Assembly (NCBI RefSeq): GCF_900142445.1
Contig: NZ_FRAV01000007.1
Coordinates: 109,827 to 173,826, forward strand
Source of the DNA: Chryseobacterium polytrichastri
Lineage (GTDB): Bacteria; Bacteroidota; Bacteroidia; Flavobacteriales; Weeksellaceae
Reading direction: 5' to 3'
Length of the DNA: 64,000 bases
Every line of letters starts with the position of its first letter. Positions within the stretch are counted from its first letter, which is position 1. The notes under the pieces are model-generated. The model did not search any database. It was not told the origin of the DNA and saw nothing but the letters and a program-made list of their open reading frames with translations. Below, one piece after another: positions 17,115 to 26,388 of this stretch. A program made the position numbers and the translations under genes.

Positions 17115-18029
17115 TCAATACAAATCATCTCTCTTATATTCCAGAGGAGATTTGCCTACATGTTTTTTGAAGAATTTGCTAAAAGACGCCTGATCGGAAA
17201 ATTTCAATTGAGTAGCTACTTCATTGACATTGGCTGTTGAGTTTTTGAGCAACAATCGGGCTTCTACAGCCAAAACTTGATGGATAATATCTCTGGGAGA
17301 TTTAAACATCGTTTTATTAATGACTTTTGTTAGATATTTTCGGCTAATGCAAAGTTCATCTGCATAAAACTGAACACTATGCTGATCTTTAAAATGTTCC
17401 CGAACTAAGGTAAAAAAGCTTGTGGTAATTTCATCTTCACGAGAAGTAACTTGATAGAACTTTTCTGTTCTTTTGAAATAATTATCAACCTCATAAATAA
17501 CCAGCGAAAAGTGATGCCAAATCATTTCATTGAAATAATAATTCTCTTTTTCAGTGCTATTCAGCACCTTCAATTCATCCAAATGAAATTCTATTCTGCG
17601 AAAAATATCCGGTTCATTTTTAATCACATTGGTATCTACTGACAGACTTCTCAATACATCACTTGACCTATAATTAAAACCAGCATTCGAAATAAAGTCT
17701 ACAGAAAAGAAAATATACTTTCCTACGTAATCATCCGAAACTTCTTCTATCCAAAATGTTTCAGACATCGGGCAAAAGATAATATCTCCTGCCGAACTTG
17801 TATAACGTTTATCATCAATTCTAAACTGCTCATAACCGTTTTTCACCAAAATCAAACAAAAATACTCGGCACGACTCGGAACATTCAGGTTCATCGCATA
17901 GTTCGCACTATCGATTGTCATAACCACATATTCTTTAATTCTGAGATCAAATTCTACTTCCTTAAGAAGTTCTTCAAAAGTGAAATTTGTGACAAAATCT
18001 GTTACCGCCGATTTAGATTTTCTAGGCAT
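17115..18029 (-). CDS. AraC family transcriptional regulator
   Basis: A 304-residue regulator. Residues about 205-300 form the double helix-turn-helix of AraC/XylS proteins (FYADELCISRKYLTKVINKT, then FSDQASFSKFFKKHVGKSP). The N-terminal 190 residues look like a cupin-like sensing domain (SAGDIIFCPMSETFWIEE). The gene has its own promoter at 18053-18082 and is read toward the efflux operon. It may control the pump genes 600 bases away, but no shared site shows this. Confidence 0.9.
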   Translation of the reverse strand: MPRKSKSAVTDFVTNFTFEELLKEVEFDLRIKEYVVMTIDSANYAMNLNVPSRAEYFCLILVKNGYEQFRIDDKRYTSSAGDIIFCPMSETFWIEEVSDDYVGKYIFFSVDFISNAGFNYRSSDVLRSLSVDTNVIKNEPDIFRRIEFHLDELKVLNSTEKENYYFNEMIWHHFSLVIYEVDNYFKRTEKFYQVTSREDEITTSFFTLVREHFKDQHSVQFYADELCISRKYLTKVINKTMFKSPRDIIHQVLAVEARLLLKNSTANVNEVATQLKFSDQASFSKFFKKHVGKSPLEYKRDDLY

Positions 18030-18052
18030 TGGAAAAATGAATTATAAGAGAT

Positions 18053-18082
18053 CAAATTTAAAACTTAAATCTCAATGATCAA
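18053..18082 (-). promoter_or_regulatory. Promoter of the AraC-type gene at 17115
   Basis: On the minus strand, TTG (18080-18082) and TAAATTTG (18053-18060) are 19 bases apart, an exact Bacteroidetes -33/-7 arrangement. It overlaps the end of the metallophosphoesterase gene and puts the start of transcription about 17 bases before the ATG at 18029. Confidence 0.65.
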
Positions 18083-18811
18083 CTCTTTATCGTATCCATT
18101 ATATTTTTCAACGATATAACCATGAGGATTACAAATAACTTCCGTTTCTCCAATTGTATACCTGCAAGGCGTGTGAATATGCCCATGAATCCAATACAAA
18201 GGCTGATATTCAACAATAAAATCTTCAAGGTTGGAAGCATAAGCTGAGGTGAGCGGATCTTCTTTATACTCTTCCGGAACAGACTGAATACTTGGCGCGT
18301 GATGCGTAACCACAATATTTTTAAATCCTTTTGAGTTCTCAAGGCTTTCCAGTAACCACAATTTTGAAAACTGGTGAATTTTAAAAGTATCAATCGTTCT
18401 CATCTTTGAATAAGAAGGATCTCTCGTTATTTTTTTATAATCATTCATTTTCGACTGACAGATCATTCCGTAATGTATTGGATTTCCAAATATTGAAAAA
18501 TCTGTCCATAATGTTGCGCCATGAAAACGAACTCCTTCAATATCTACAAAAGAATCTTCCAAAACAAAAACATTGGAGTCCTGAGCAGCAGCCTTTATTT
18601 TATTTAGTGTTTTTGGATATGAACCTTTATAATATTCATGATTGCCCAACACATAAATCACCGGTTTATTCGGAATGTTAGTTTTAATCCATTCAATTCC
18701 TTTTGTTCCTAGATTTACATCACCAGCGAGTACTACCAAATCAGCATTATCAAAGGATAAATCGGTTAATCCAAATTCTTGATGAAGATCGCTGATGATT
18801 TGTATTTTCAT
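18065..18811 (-). CDS. Calcineurin-like metallophosphoesterase
   Basis: A 248-residue phosphoesterase with the five metal-binding blocks in order: SDLHQ (Asp8, His10), LAGDVN (Asp31), LGNHEYY (Asn57, His58), VVTHHAPS and WIHGHIHTP. The start is the ATG giving MKIQIISDLHQ; the open frame runs 29 codons further up, but that extension is not family-like. It is cytoplasmic, with no signal peptide. Relatives cleave phosphomonoesters or phosphodiesters; the substrate is unknown. It is followed by the separately promoted AraC gene. Confidence 0.9.
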   Translation of the reverse strand: MKIQIISDLHQEFGLTDLSFDNADLVVLAGDVNLGTKGIEWIKTNIPNKPVIYVLGNHEYYKGSYPKTLNKIKAAAQDSNVFVLEDSFVDIEGVRFHGATLWTDFSIFGNPIHYGMICQSKMNDYKKITRDPSYSKMRTIDTFKIHQFSKLWLLESLENSKGFKNIVVTHHAPSIQSVPEEYKEDPLTSAYASNLEDFIVEYQPLYWIHGHIHTPCRYTIGETEVICNPHGYIVEKYNGYDKELIIEI

Positions 18812-18990
18812 GATCAACTTATTTAAACTTTTATTCCCTATAAATGAGCAATCGCAAAGAAAGTGGAAAGTTTTCCAATGTGAAAATATTTTTAGCACGA
18901 AATGATGTTTGAATTCGTCGCATCTGCAGTTTCACTCAATAAAGATTGTACGAGATATTTGTCATTGTATGATTTCGTCAGGATTTTTTT

Positions 18991-19145
18991 GACGCAAAGA
19001 TTTATTTCTAATTCTGCATATTTAAGGGAGCAAAGAATTGAATCAATTATATTGATTTTAAGAAGCCTCCTTCATCAGCGACTTTGTCGCATTTCTTGGC
19101 TTCCTTAAAAATAATACGCTTTCCTATTAAAACTTTGCGTTTAAA
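18991..19145. repeat. Palindromic intergenic repeat, family B
   Basis: Bounded by GACGCAAAGATTTATTT and AAAACTTTGCGTTTAAAA, with an inner inverted pair TTTAAGGGAGCAAAGAA / TTCTTGGCTTCCTTAAAAA. It is nearly the reverse complement of 61802-61960, base for base over most of its length, including AATCAATTATATTGATT and CATCAGCGACTTTGT. The rest of the 527-base gap between the phosphoesterase and the methyltransferase shows no credible gene. Confidence 0.85.
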
Positions 19146-19338
19146 AGGAGTTTTAATGATTATACTCTTTATCATCTTGAAATGAATCTTAATAATATAA
19201 TTCAAAAGTTATATCATAGATTCTTCGAAGATGACTAACTTTATGTTTATTATGATTGTTAAAAAAACTTTTTTAGTATTTCTTTTTCTTTGATTCCCTC
19301 TAAAAACAGTAAATTTAATCAACCTAAAAATTACAATT

Positions 19339-20106
19339 ATGCCTTGGAATCCTGAGATTTATAATCAATTTAAAAATATACGCTTCAAACCATTTTTTGA
19401 TCTTGCCGATCTGATTAAAGATGAAAACCAGATGAAAGCCATTGATCTGGGTTGTGGAACAGGCGAACAAACGGCCATTCTTACTGAAAAATTTCCGGAT
19501 GCTACATTTGTTGGAATTGATTCATCAAGTGAAATGCTTGAAAAGTCTAGAACATTGGAAAATGATCGACTTCATTTCCGACAAGCAACAACGGAAGAAG
19601 TCTTGAATAGTGATGAAAGCTGGGATCTTATTTTCAGTAATGCGGCTTTGCAATGGTCTGATGAGCATCAAACTTTGTTTCCAAAACTGATCTCTAAGCT
19701 AAAAACTGATGGTCAATTAGCCATCCAAATGCCTTATCAGCCGGGAAATATTCTGAATCAAATTCTGTTTGAACTTGCCAATGAAGAACCTTTCAAATCT
19801 CAACTCAACAGCTGGAACCGACCATCTGCAGTTCTTACGATAGATGAATATGCACAAATCTTATTCGATAACGGAATTGAAGAGTTGAATTTGTCTCAAA
19901 AGGTCTACCCTATTATTGCAGAAGATCATGAGACTTTATTTAATTTTATTTCCGGATCAGCTCTGATACCTTATTTAGAAAAATTGAATGAGGAACAGAA
20001 AATAACTTTTACAACAGAATTTAAACAACGAATTGCAAAGAACTTTCCGAAGCTTCCGGCGATTTATTCTTTTAAGAGAATTTTGATGTACGGGATAAAA
20101 AAATAA
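19339..20106 (+). CDS. tam: SAM-dependent methyltransferase, trans-aconitate methyltransferase-like
   Basis: A 255-residue class I methyltransferase. Motif I is IDLGCGTGEQT (residues 35-45), the acidic end of strand 2 is FVGIDSSSEML, and motif post-II reads DLIFSNAALQWSDEH. The start MPWNPEIYNQF and the length match Tam, which methylates trans-aconitate to relieve aconitase inhibition. The gene name is by resemblance; other small carboxylic acids are possible. It is monocistronic, ending in a strong hairpin shared with the convergent gene. Confidence 0.8.
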   Translation: MPWNPEIYNQFKNIRFKPFFDLADLIKDENQMKAIDLGCGTGEQTAILTEKFPDATFVGIDSSSEMLEKSRTLENDRLHFRQATTEEVLNSDESWDLIFSNAALQWSDEHQTLFPKLISKLKTDGQLAIQMPYQPGNILNQILFELANEEPFKSQLNSWNRPSAVLTIDEYAQILFDNGIEELNLSQKVYPIIAEDHETLFNFISGSALIPYLEKLNEEQKITFTTEFKQRIAKNFPKLPAIYSFKRILMYGIKK

Positions 20107-20113
20107 TCATAAA

Positions 20114-20142
20114 ATCGGCTTGAACTTAAACTTCAAGCCGAT
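20114..20142. terminator. Bidirectional terminator
   Basis: A perfect 11-bp stem ATCGGCTTGAA / TTCAAGCCGAT around a 7-base loop, placed between the convergent genes ending at 20106 and 20160. The T-rich flanks are modest on both sides. Confidence 0.8.
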
Positions 20143-20159
20143 ATTATTTATTTAAGACG

Positions 20160-21410
20160 TTACCAATTTGTAATTCCTCCGACTCGAATATCGAAGTCTT
20201 TTGCATTATAGAAAAATGCAAAATAACAGGCATAAGATGCGATCAATACTAGCAACAATATAAATGTGGCTATTTTATAGCCGTCTGATTTGGTTTCCTT
20301 GCCTTTACTATTTGGGGAATATCTGTTAAAATCTGAAAGATCATTTCCGTATTGTTGATTTGTTCTTACCTTACCATTAACCCTAGATGTTGAAATGGAG
20401 TGTAAAGAATCTACATTTTTATTTTGATTGATAGTATTTGAAAAATGTCTTTTATTTTCCTGATAAAGCTTTTTCGCAGACTCTACATTCCCTTCAGACT
20501 TTAATTTCTGAATACTATTTTCAATTCTTTTTGAATATTGATCATATTCTTCATTGATTGTTTTTATTCCGCCTTCAGAATCTTTGATCTTTTTATCATT
20601 TTCCTGATGTCGGATTTTGTTTTGCTCAATCTGTTGAGTAATATCATCAATTATTTTTTTTCGATCCTCTTTTATTATTTCTTTTTCCTTTTCAAATTCA
20701 CTAATTAAGCTTTGAACGAGGCGTAATCTTTCTTCCTGAAGCTTCTCTATCTCTCTTGTAAATCCATTGGCATCTACAATCTTAAAAATACCTTTTTGCT
20801 TTACAAACTCGGCAATCTCATGACTTTCAGTAAAATAAATAGTATCATAAACATTAAGTAAATCAATCGATTTATTAAAAAGTTTTTGTAATTGATCAGG
20901 GCTTGTTTCGTTGTAAACAACAAGATATTTATGGGTATTCTGAACAAAATTAAGATCATTAACATCCTTTAGATTAAACCCAATCTTATCAAAATCCTTA
21001 GGCTTATTAATCGAAAACTTATCCGAATGATTTGTTGTAATAATGCTTTCTGAAACATTATTATTTTCCAAGCTATCCTGAAACTCATTTAATACATTTA
21101 TAACCAGACTTTCAGAGCCTATTTTATCTACAAACAATAGACTTGAGCCAATAAAGGTTCCGCCTCTGTGAGAATTCTGCTCTTTTGCAAATGTATATAC
21201 CGAATAAGAGATGAGGTTGCATCCCGCAGCATAATCTTTACGTATTGAATAGATTTTACTTTTCGGAAAGAGCATAATAGCATCTGTCTTCAAATCAAAT
21301 GTTCGGATATCTTTTACAATGGCAGCATTTCCGCCCAGAAAAAAAGACTGTCTGAAGCCATTCGGATTTCCAAAGGTTCCGAATGCAGAGAAAAAATAAG
21401 TAGTGCTCAT
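20160..21410 (-). CDS. Tail-anchored coiled-coil protein of a GTPase-like module
   Basis: A 416-residue protein I cannot assign with confidence. Residues 1-215 form a globular domain (YFFSAFGTFGNPNGF, YSVYTFAKEQNS, RGGTFIGSSLLFVD). Residues about 217-320 are a long charged coiled coil, 330-375 a polar linker, and 379-402 a single transmembrane helix near the C-terminus. The bulk would therefore be cytoplasmic if it inserts as a tail anchor. Its start codon overlaps the stop codon of the P-loop gene (TAATG), so the two are translationally coupled. The N-terminal domain may be a distant counterpart of GTPase-associated (GAP1-N-like) domains, a guess that needs profile searching. Confidence 0.55.
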   Translation of the reverse strand: MSTTYFFSAFGTFGNPNGFRQSFFLGGNAAIVKDIRTFDLKTDAIMLFPKSKIYSIRKDYAAGCNLISYSVYTFAKEQNSHRGGTFIGSSLLFVDKIGSESLVINVLNEFQDSLENNNVSESIITTNHSDKFSINKPKDFDKIGFNLKDVNDLNFVQNTHKYLVVYNETSPDQLQKLFNKSIDLLNVYDTIYFTESHEIAEFVKQKGIFKIVDANGFTREIEKLQEERLRLVQSLISEFEKEKEIIKEDRKKIIDDITQQIEQNKIRHQENDKKIKDSEGGIKTINEEYDQYSKRIENSIQKLKSEGNVESAKKLYQENKRHFSNTINQNKNVDSLHSISTSRVNGKVRTNQQYGNDLSDFNRYSPNSKGKETKSDGYKIATFILLLVLIASYACYFAFFYNAKDFDIRVGGITNW

Positions 21411-22351
21411 TAATTCGTAAAACTAAATTTTAAACGTTCCCAAAATGTTCCTTCATAATCTAAATCATAGCCTACAATACTTCTGTACAGCCATTTTGCC
21501 AACACCTCAGCGGTAGAAAGATTCAGTAAATTAATTCTCTCTTCTCCGGTTGCATTTTGCACACTTCCAACCGTATAATAGGTTTTGCTTAAACCATAAG
21601 TATTAATTCGCTGTGAAGTCATTGGTAAACGCTCCAATATAAAATTATCAAGCTCCTCAGCACTTTCCACATCCATTCTTCCGGATTTGTCCCATTTAGA
21701 AATAACAAGAACAGCATTTACCGATTTTAGATTTTTTCCTTTTCGTTCTAATTCATCCAGAAATTCATTAATTAAACTGTCATCTTTATAAGCAGATTCA
21801 TAGCTCGTCACAATGATAAAAGTGAGTGGAATGTTAGCATTCAGAAAAGTTTCAATACTGCTGTGATAGCTTCCGCCACGCTTAATATCTTTATGATTTT
21901 CGCCTGAAGTTTCTAAAAAAGTAAGATCAATGGGAGTTACTTTCTTGGATTTATTATTAGGTTCAAAAACCAAATCCATACGGGTTACCTGATCTTTTGT
22001 TGTTCTATTAGGTAAAATACCTTGTCTTATATTTTCGAAAAAATCAGATAAAAGAACATTCGCTTCTTTTGTATTGGGAGTTCCCAATTTAGGTCTCAAA
22101 ACTCCTGCGTATGACCTCAGATAATATAACATCGAAGAAAGTATCACAGATTTCCCTGATTCTGCCGTTCCAAAAAAGAATACAAAGTTGCTTTCTTTAT
22201 TTTTTATGTCATTGGAAATTGTTTTCGCAATCGGAACATAATCATCATGGGTATCTTTATTAAATTCAAATGAAAGAGGTTTTAAAGTTTCTTCCATCTC
22301 ATTATCGTTTTCAAACAACAATGGTTTTAATTTTTCATTACTGCTTTCCAT
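21410..22351 (-). CDS. GTPase-like P-loop protein of an unknown membrane module
   Basis: A 313-residue cytoplasmic P-loop NTPase. Walker A is GTAESGKS (61-68). A G3-like strand reads IDLTFLETSGE (141-151), where a normal DxxG is replaced by ETSG. A G4-like motif SKWD (218-221) stands in for NKxD, which points to a GTPase-type (TRAFAC-like) fold rather than AAA+. The substituted G3 and G4 residues mean nucleotide choice is uncertain. It lies 3 bases after the membrane protein gene and is translationally coupled to the coiled-coil gene. It resembles the GTPases of predicted GTPase-centred conflict or signalling systems; this is inference. Confidence 0.6.
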   Translation of the reverse strand: MESSNEKLKPLLFENDNEMEETLKPLSFEFNKDTHDDYVPIAKTISNDIKNKESNFVFFFGTAESGKSVILSSMLYYLRSYAGVLRPKLGTPNTKEANVLLSDFFENIRQGILPNRTTKDQVTRMDLVFEPNNKSKKVTPIDLTFLETSGENHKDIKRGGSYHSSIETFLNANIPLTFIIVTSYESAYKDDSLINEFLDELERKGKNLKSVNAVLVISKWDKSGRMDVESAEELDNFILERLPMTSQRINTYGLSKTYYTVGSVQNATGEERINLLNLSTAEVLAKWLYRSIVGYDLDYEGTFWERLKFSFTN

Positions 22352-22354
22352 AGC

Positions 22355-23383
22355 TTAGTTATTAGGAATTAAAGTGTTCCCTTTTCTTTTATTATTAAAT
22401 ACACTACCTCCGTTATTTCGCCCGTTATTATTAGGATCTGTTACCAATAAAATGATTATTACAATCACAAAATCCAATAAAATACATCCTGCTAACACCA
22501 CAAACTGGTACATCCCAAAGTTTTTAATGGCATGTTCAAAAGCAAAACCTATTTTTCCGACTTGTTGAGTTTTTGATATAACAGGTTCAAAATGAATTTT
22601 CTCATTTCCTAAAACAGTCTGCGCACGGCTTCCTAATTTATTATATTCGGAAAGAGATTCATCAATTAAACCTTGCGACATGTCATCTTTTTCTTTTTTA
22701 GATAAAAGCAGTAAATCCTGAATATTTTTATTCCATTTTAAAGTCGCATTATTGACATCTGTTTTTAATGCTCTTTCTTCAGGAGATAAATCCGAAATCA
22801 TATTATCAATCTGTCTTCCCATTCTTTCTGATAGATCTTCGTAATCGGTCCCAACCGGAGTCAATAGATCAACTTTCTGTCCTGTCAGTTTCTCAATATC
22901 TCGAATTAATGACTGAGCGCGGGTTCCGATTCCTTTATTTCCGGGATCTTTGATCTGCTCCATCAACTGCTTTTTCTTGATCTCGATATTCTGAGTAGTT
23001 ACTTTGTTGTATTTGTAACTCAGTTTTGATTCAACATCGTTTTCAAGATTTGTGAAGTTTTTATTGATTTCCCTAAGTTCATCTGTATAAATATCGGTTC
23101 TCATAAATCGGGTATACAACGCATTGAAGTTGGCTATAAAACAGAAAGATGCAATAAAAATGTAGATTCCTACAAGACTTCCCGTAGGCTTTCCTTCCAA
23201 TTTTGCATTTCGAAGCATCCAACACAAAAACAAAAGTAAGAGTGATAAAACCAATGCGATGACAAACGATGCCGGACCGAAGATTTGCTGTAGACCAAGC
23301 CAGGTCTGGTAAAAACTTACACTAATAAGCAATACTGCAAGAATACCCAAAAACAGGTCTGCAGGAGTAATTTTTTTATTCAT
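22355..23383 (-). CDS. Four-helix membrane protein with a long extramembrane helical domain
   Basis: A 342-residue membrane protein with no family I recognise. Three hydrophobic helices lie at about residues 9-26, 37-57 and 69-88, followed by roughly 200 mainly helical charged residues (95-285) and a fourth helix at 292-314. A short Asn/Gly-rich basic tail ends the protein. This layout fits a sensor or scaffold that passes a signal across the inner membrane to the GTPase-like partner. It is the first gene of the three-gene unit and carries a TAnnTTTG element upstream at 23419-23426. Confidence 0.55.
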   Translation of the reverse strand: MNKKITPADLFLGILAVLLISVSFYQTWLGLQQIFGPASFVIALVLSLLLLFLCWMLRNAKLEGKPTGSLVGIYIFIASFCFIANFNALYTRFMRTDIYTDELREINKNFTNLENDVESKLSYKYNKVTTQNIEIKKKQLMEQIKDPGNKGIGTRAQSLIRDIEKLTGQKVDLLTPVGTDYEDLSERMGRQIDNMISDLSPEERALKTDVNNATLKWNKNIQDLLLLSKKEKDDMSQGLIDESLSEYNKLGSRAQTVLGNEKIHFEPVISKTQQVGKIGFAFEHAIKNFGMYQFVVLAGCILLDFVIVIIILLVTDPNNNGRNNGGSVFNNKRKGNTLIPNN

Positions 23384-23856
23384 AATGATTGAGTTATTGT
23401 TTTAGTTTTTATAATGCTCAAAACTATAAACAACATCTAAGATAAAATTACGGGAAACCATAAAGGATAATTTCCTTTTCGTTCCTATGATGTGTCCGAA
23501 AAATGATACAAACAGAGGCTTGTTATTACAGAAAAGTCAAGACTGGAAACTCCTACTAAAAATTTAAATTGATTCTTTACTTAAAGTAAAAAGTTTAAAT
23601 GAGTTCATTCTTATCCGTGAATATCATATAGTTAAATATAAAAACACCTGATAGGAAGTGAATCCAGAATATTAGTTTTTATGAATAAATGAAATAGATA
23701 TTTAAAATAATATAATCTTCATGCTTTACCACTGAATTTTAAGATAAATCTTTCAATAAAAACTCACAATCAATGAGAAACTATATTTTTCAATTACAAT
23801 ATTTCCTACCTTAGTGAAAACTAAAACAAACCTAACAACCATAAAAACAAAAACTT
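23384..23856. other. 473-base AT-rich divergent intergenic region
   Basis: No gene is seen. It separates the minus-strand GTPase-like module from the plus-strand T9SS gene, so it should hold both promoters. On the minus strand TAGTTTTG at 23419-23426 is a good -7 element for the module. A stretch at 23537-23575 (GTCAAGACTGGAAACTCC and after) is a decayed relative of the element near 16820. Confidence 0.5.
23419..23426 (-). promoter_or_regulatory. -7 element of the GTPase-like module
   Basis: TAGTTTTG on the minus strand matches TAnnTTTG and lies about 35 bases before the first start codon of the module. No convincing -33 TTG was found at the right distance. Confidence 0.4.
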
Positions 23857-25035
23857 ATGAGAACACAATTATCTTCCATGAAAACAGGAATAGCAATTGC
23901 TATGGTATTTTTAACAGGAATTCTGAACGCCCAGCAATGGGACGTTAATGGAAATCCGGGAATCAATCCTGCAAATTATGTGGGTACAGTAGATAACAGA
24001 CCTCTTTTTTTAAGAGTGAATGGGAGTTCTCCTAATCCAGGCCAGGCCTTACTCAACGAAGCAGGTTCTTTTATTGTTGAAACTAACAATAATACAAATT
24101 TCGCGAAAGCAAAAGGAAGTATTGTCAATGGGATTTCCAATATTTTGGGTGGAGATGCTTCCAGCTCACTGGTTAGCGGTTGGGAAAATAATCTTAGCAG
24201 TGCAGGTGGGGCTAATATCGTTGCCGGACAGTCAAATACAGTACTTAATGGTGCCGGAAAATCTGTGGCATTAGGATGGAAAAATACCATCAGAAATGCC
24301 AATCAATTTGCAATAGGCGTTGGAATTGACTTGGGTGATTTTTATTCTGGAGGATTCGGAATTGATCTTGTTGCTACCGGAAACCGTTCTTTCGTAATCG
24401 GATCCGGAACCGGAACCGCGAAATTAACGAATAACGTTCCGCTATCCATTATGTTCGGTCTGTCATCCAACTCAACCATGCTTATCAAAGATCAAAGTGT
24501 CGGAATACGTACCATAACACCAACTGCTAATTTTCATACAGTAGGAACAGTAAGGTTACAAGGTCTACCTACAGGAACCGGCCGCGGATTAGTGGTAGAC
24601 AACAATGGGAATGTCATGGTTTCAAGTACTGCATTAAGCAAAACAGCCAACAATGATGAAACAGTAAAACAACTTGAGGACCGAATCAAAAATCTAGAAA
24701 CTACTGTTGAGGAGCTAAAACAACTGTTATTGAACAAAGGTACTGCAAGTAGTAATCTATCTTCATCATCAGATGTTCCTGTATTATTTCAGAACGCACC
24801 TAATCCAACCAAAGGTGAAACCAGCATCCAATATTATTTACCAAAAAATACCCAATCAGCGTCAATAGAAATTTACAGTATTTCCGGACAGCTTGTAAGA
24901 TCTCTTTCTATCAATGAAAGAGGAAACGGAGCAGTGAGACTTTCAAGCAATGATCTTCAGTCCGGTACTTATGTTTATAAAATGACAGCCGATGGAAAAC
25001 TAACAGATTCTAAAAAGATGATCATCCAAGATTAG
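23857..25035 (+). CDS. T9SS type A sorting-domain secreted protein
   Basis: A 392-residue protein exported by Sec and then by the type IX system. It has a signal peptide (about residues 1-26, ending NAQ) and a body of about 200 residues with tail-fibre-like glycine/asparagine-rich repeats (SSLVSGWENNLSSAGG, NIVAGQSNTVLN). A short coiled coil follows (QLEDRIKNLETTVEELKQLL). The C-terminal sorting domain of about 80 residues has FQNAPNPTKGETSIQYYLP and SGTYVYKM. It is expected to be attached to the surface or released. The repeats resemble head segments of trimeric adhesins, and the coiled coil could trimerise it. Confidence 0.88.
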   Translation: MRTQLSSMKTGIAIAMVFLTGILNAQQWDVNGNPGINPANYVGTVDNRPLFLRVNGSSPNPGQALLNEAGSFIVETNNNTNFAKAKGSIVNGISNILGGDASSSLVSGWENNLSSAGGANIVAGQSNTVLNGAGKSVALGWKNTIRNANQFAIGVGIDLGDFYSGGFGIDLVATGNRSFVIGSGTGTAKLTNNVPLSIMFGLSSNSTMLIKDQSVGIRTITPTANFHTVGTVRLQGLPTGTGRGLVVDNNGNVMVSSTALSKTANNDETVKQLEDRIKNLETTVEELKQLLLNKGTASSNLSSSSDVPVLFQNAPNPTKGETSIQYYLPKNTQSASIEIYSISGQLVRSLSINERGNGAVRLSSNDLQSGTYVYKMTADGKLTDSKKMIIQD

Positions 25036-25062
25036 ATTTTTAATATATTTATTTTCAAAAAA

Positions 25063-25099
25063 ATGGCCGGTGATATATATTTCGCCGGCTGTTTTTTTT
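25063..25099 (+). terminator. Terminator of the T9SS cargo gene
   Basis: GCCGG pairs with CCGGC around an AT-rich loop, followed by eight T residues, 30 bases after the stop codon. Confidence 0.8.
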
Positions 25100-25107
25100 G
25101 TAAAGAA

Positions 25108-26304
25108 TTAGTTCTTCTCATTGGCTCCATGCAGAATATTTCCACCTCGTAAAGACAGTTCAACAGCCTGATTGCTGTAGATTCTCATTTTCTCTTCGTA
25201 ATCTGCTATCGCCATTATCATGTTGGTATTTTTCACCAGAGCCTCACTGATATTTATTGTCAGCAGCGCAGCATCCATAAATGCTGTATTCGCACCGACA
25301 CCTCCAGCAGGGCTCATGGTATGAACAGCATCACCCAAAGCAGTTATGCTGCCGGACTTCCATTTCTCTTTCGGTAAAGATGATCTGATTGGAGTGATGG
25401 ATAATGATTCCTTATCAGCATGTTCAAATAATGCTTTCAGTTTAGGATGCCAATGGCCTGTAAGTTTATTAATACACTGAAAAACCTCTTCTGATGGCTG
25501 ATTGTAAAAGTTTGCCTGAGACAATCCAAAAGCTTCGGGATTTCCAATAAATGCCCAATAAAAATAATTATATATCGGGCTCAAGACATCCCAAGATTTA
25601 TCTTTTTTGTAAAAATCAAATTTCATTGCATCCGTAATCAGTGAAAACTGATCTCCCAGAATAACAGAAGTTCCTTTCTGGAGTTCTTTTGCTATTTGTT
25701 CCTGAGCTTTATCAGTGAAAAATGTCCTGCCATAAATGGTAATATTTCCAGTATTAATTTTCCTGTCTTTACAATATCCTTTTCCTATTTTGGAATGGAC
25801 ACCGTCTGCCGCAACAACTAGATCTGCCACATATTGGGCTCCATCAGCAAATGAAAGCTCTGTTTTTTCATTTGCTAATTCTTTCCAACTAACCAATTCC
25901 TTTCCAAATTGAATATTTTCCTGAAGTCCCTGCAGTAGAATTTCTCTTAATGTTAATCGATTAGGTTTCAAATCAGGCATTTCTTTCACTCCGTCACTCC
26001 ATGATTCAACAAGCTCATTTTTTGATTCTTTAAGACCGGGATTGAATACTCTCATTCCTGTTGTGCTTGTCGCACAGGTTTCAAAAAACAGTTGATATAA
26101 ATTCTCCGGAAGACATTCTTTTAAAGCATTTCTTCCCAATTCATTGATCCTAATCCTATATCCCTGAGTTCGGACATTCGAAGCTGTATCTTTTTCAAAA
26201 ATCATATAACTTATTCCATTTTTTTTCAATCCCTGAGCAAGGCACAAACCTCCCAGTCCTCCACCCACAATAGCAATTCGTTTGTTTCTAAACTTTTGTA
26301 TCAT
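25108..26304 (-). CDS. FAD-dependent monooxygenase
   Basis: A 398-residue flavoprotein of the p-hydroxybenzoate hydroxylase fold. The Rossmann GxGxxG is AIVGGGLGGLCLAQGL (about 11-26), the DG motif is VVAADGVHSKIG (about 163-175) and the second FAD-binding GD motif is ALGDAVHTMSPAGGVGAN. These enzymes use NAD(P)H to hydroxylate aromatic or polyketide substrates; some relatives inactivate antibiotics (TetX-like), but the substrate cannot be decided here. A divergent or co-regulating AraC-type gene lies immediately upstream on the same strand, 85 bases away. Confidence 0.87.
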   Translation of the reverse strand: MIQKFRNKRIAIVGGGLGGLCLAQGLKKNGISYMIFEKDTASNVRTQGYRIRINELGRNALKECLPENLYQLFFETCATSTTGMRVFNPGLKESKNELVESWSDGVKEMPDLKPNRLTLREILLQGLQENIQFGKELVSWKELANEKTELSFADGAQYVADLVVAADGVHSKIGKGYCKDRKINTGNITIYGRTFFTDKAQEQIAKELQKGTSVILGDQFSLITDAMKFDFYKKDKSWDVLSPIYNYFYWAFIGNPEAFGLSQANFYNQPSEEVFQCINKLTGHWHPKLKALFEHADKESLSITPIRSSLPKEKWKSGSITALGDAVHTMSPAGGVGANTAFMDAALLTINISEALVKNTNMIMAIADYEEKMRIYSNQAVELSLRGGNILHGANEKN

Positions 26305-26388
26305 TTTTATTTACCATCAATCCTGTTATATTTTTAATGATTGACAGATACAAAATTATTATACAGTGTCTGGATGTCCGATATCTTT

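Noticed and set aside
18902..19108. 68-residue plus-strand reading frame
   Set aside because: It lies in the family B repeat and has no coding-like composition.
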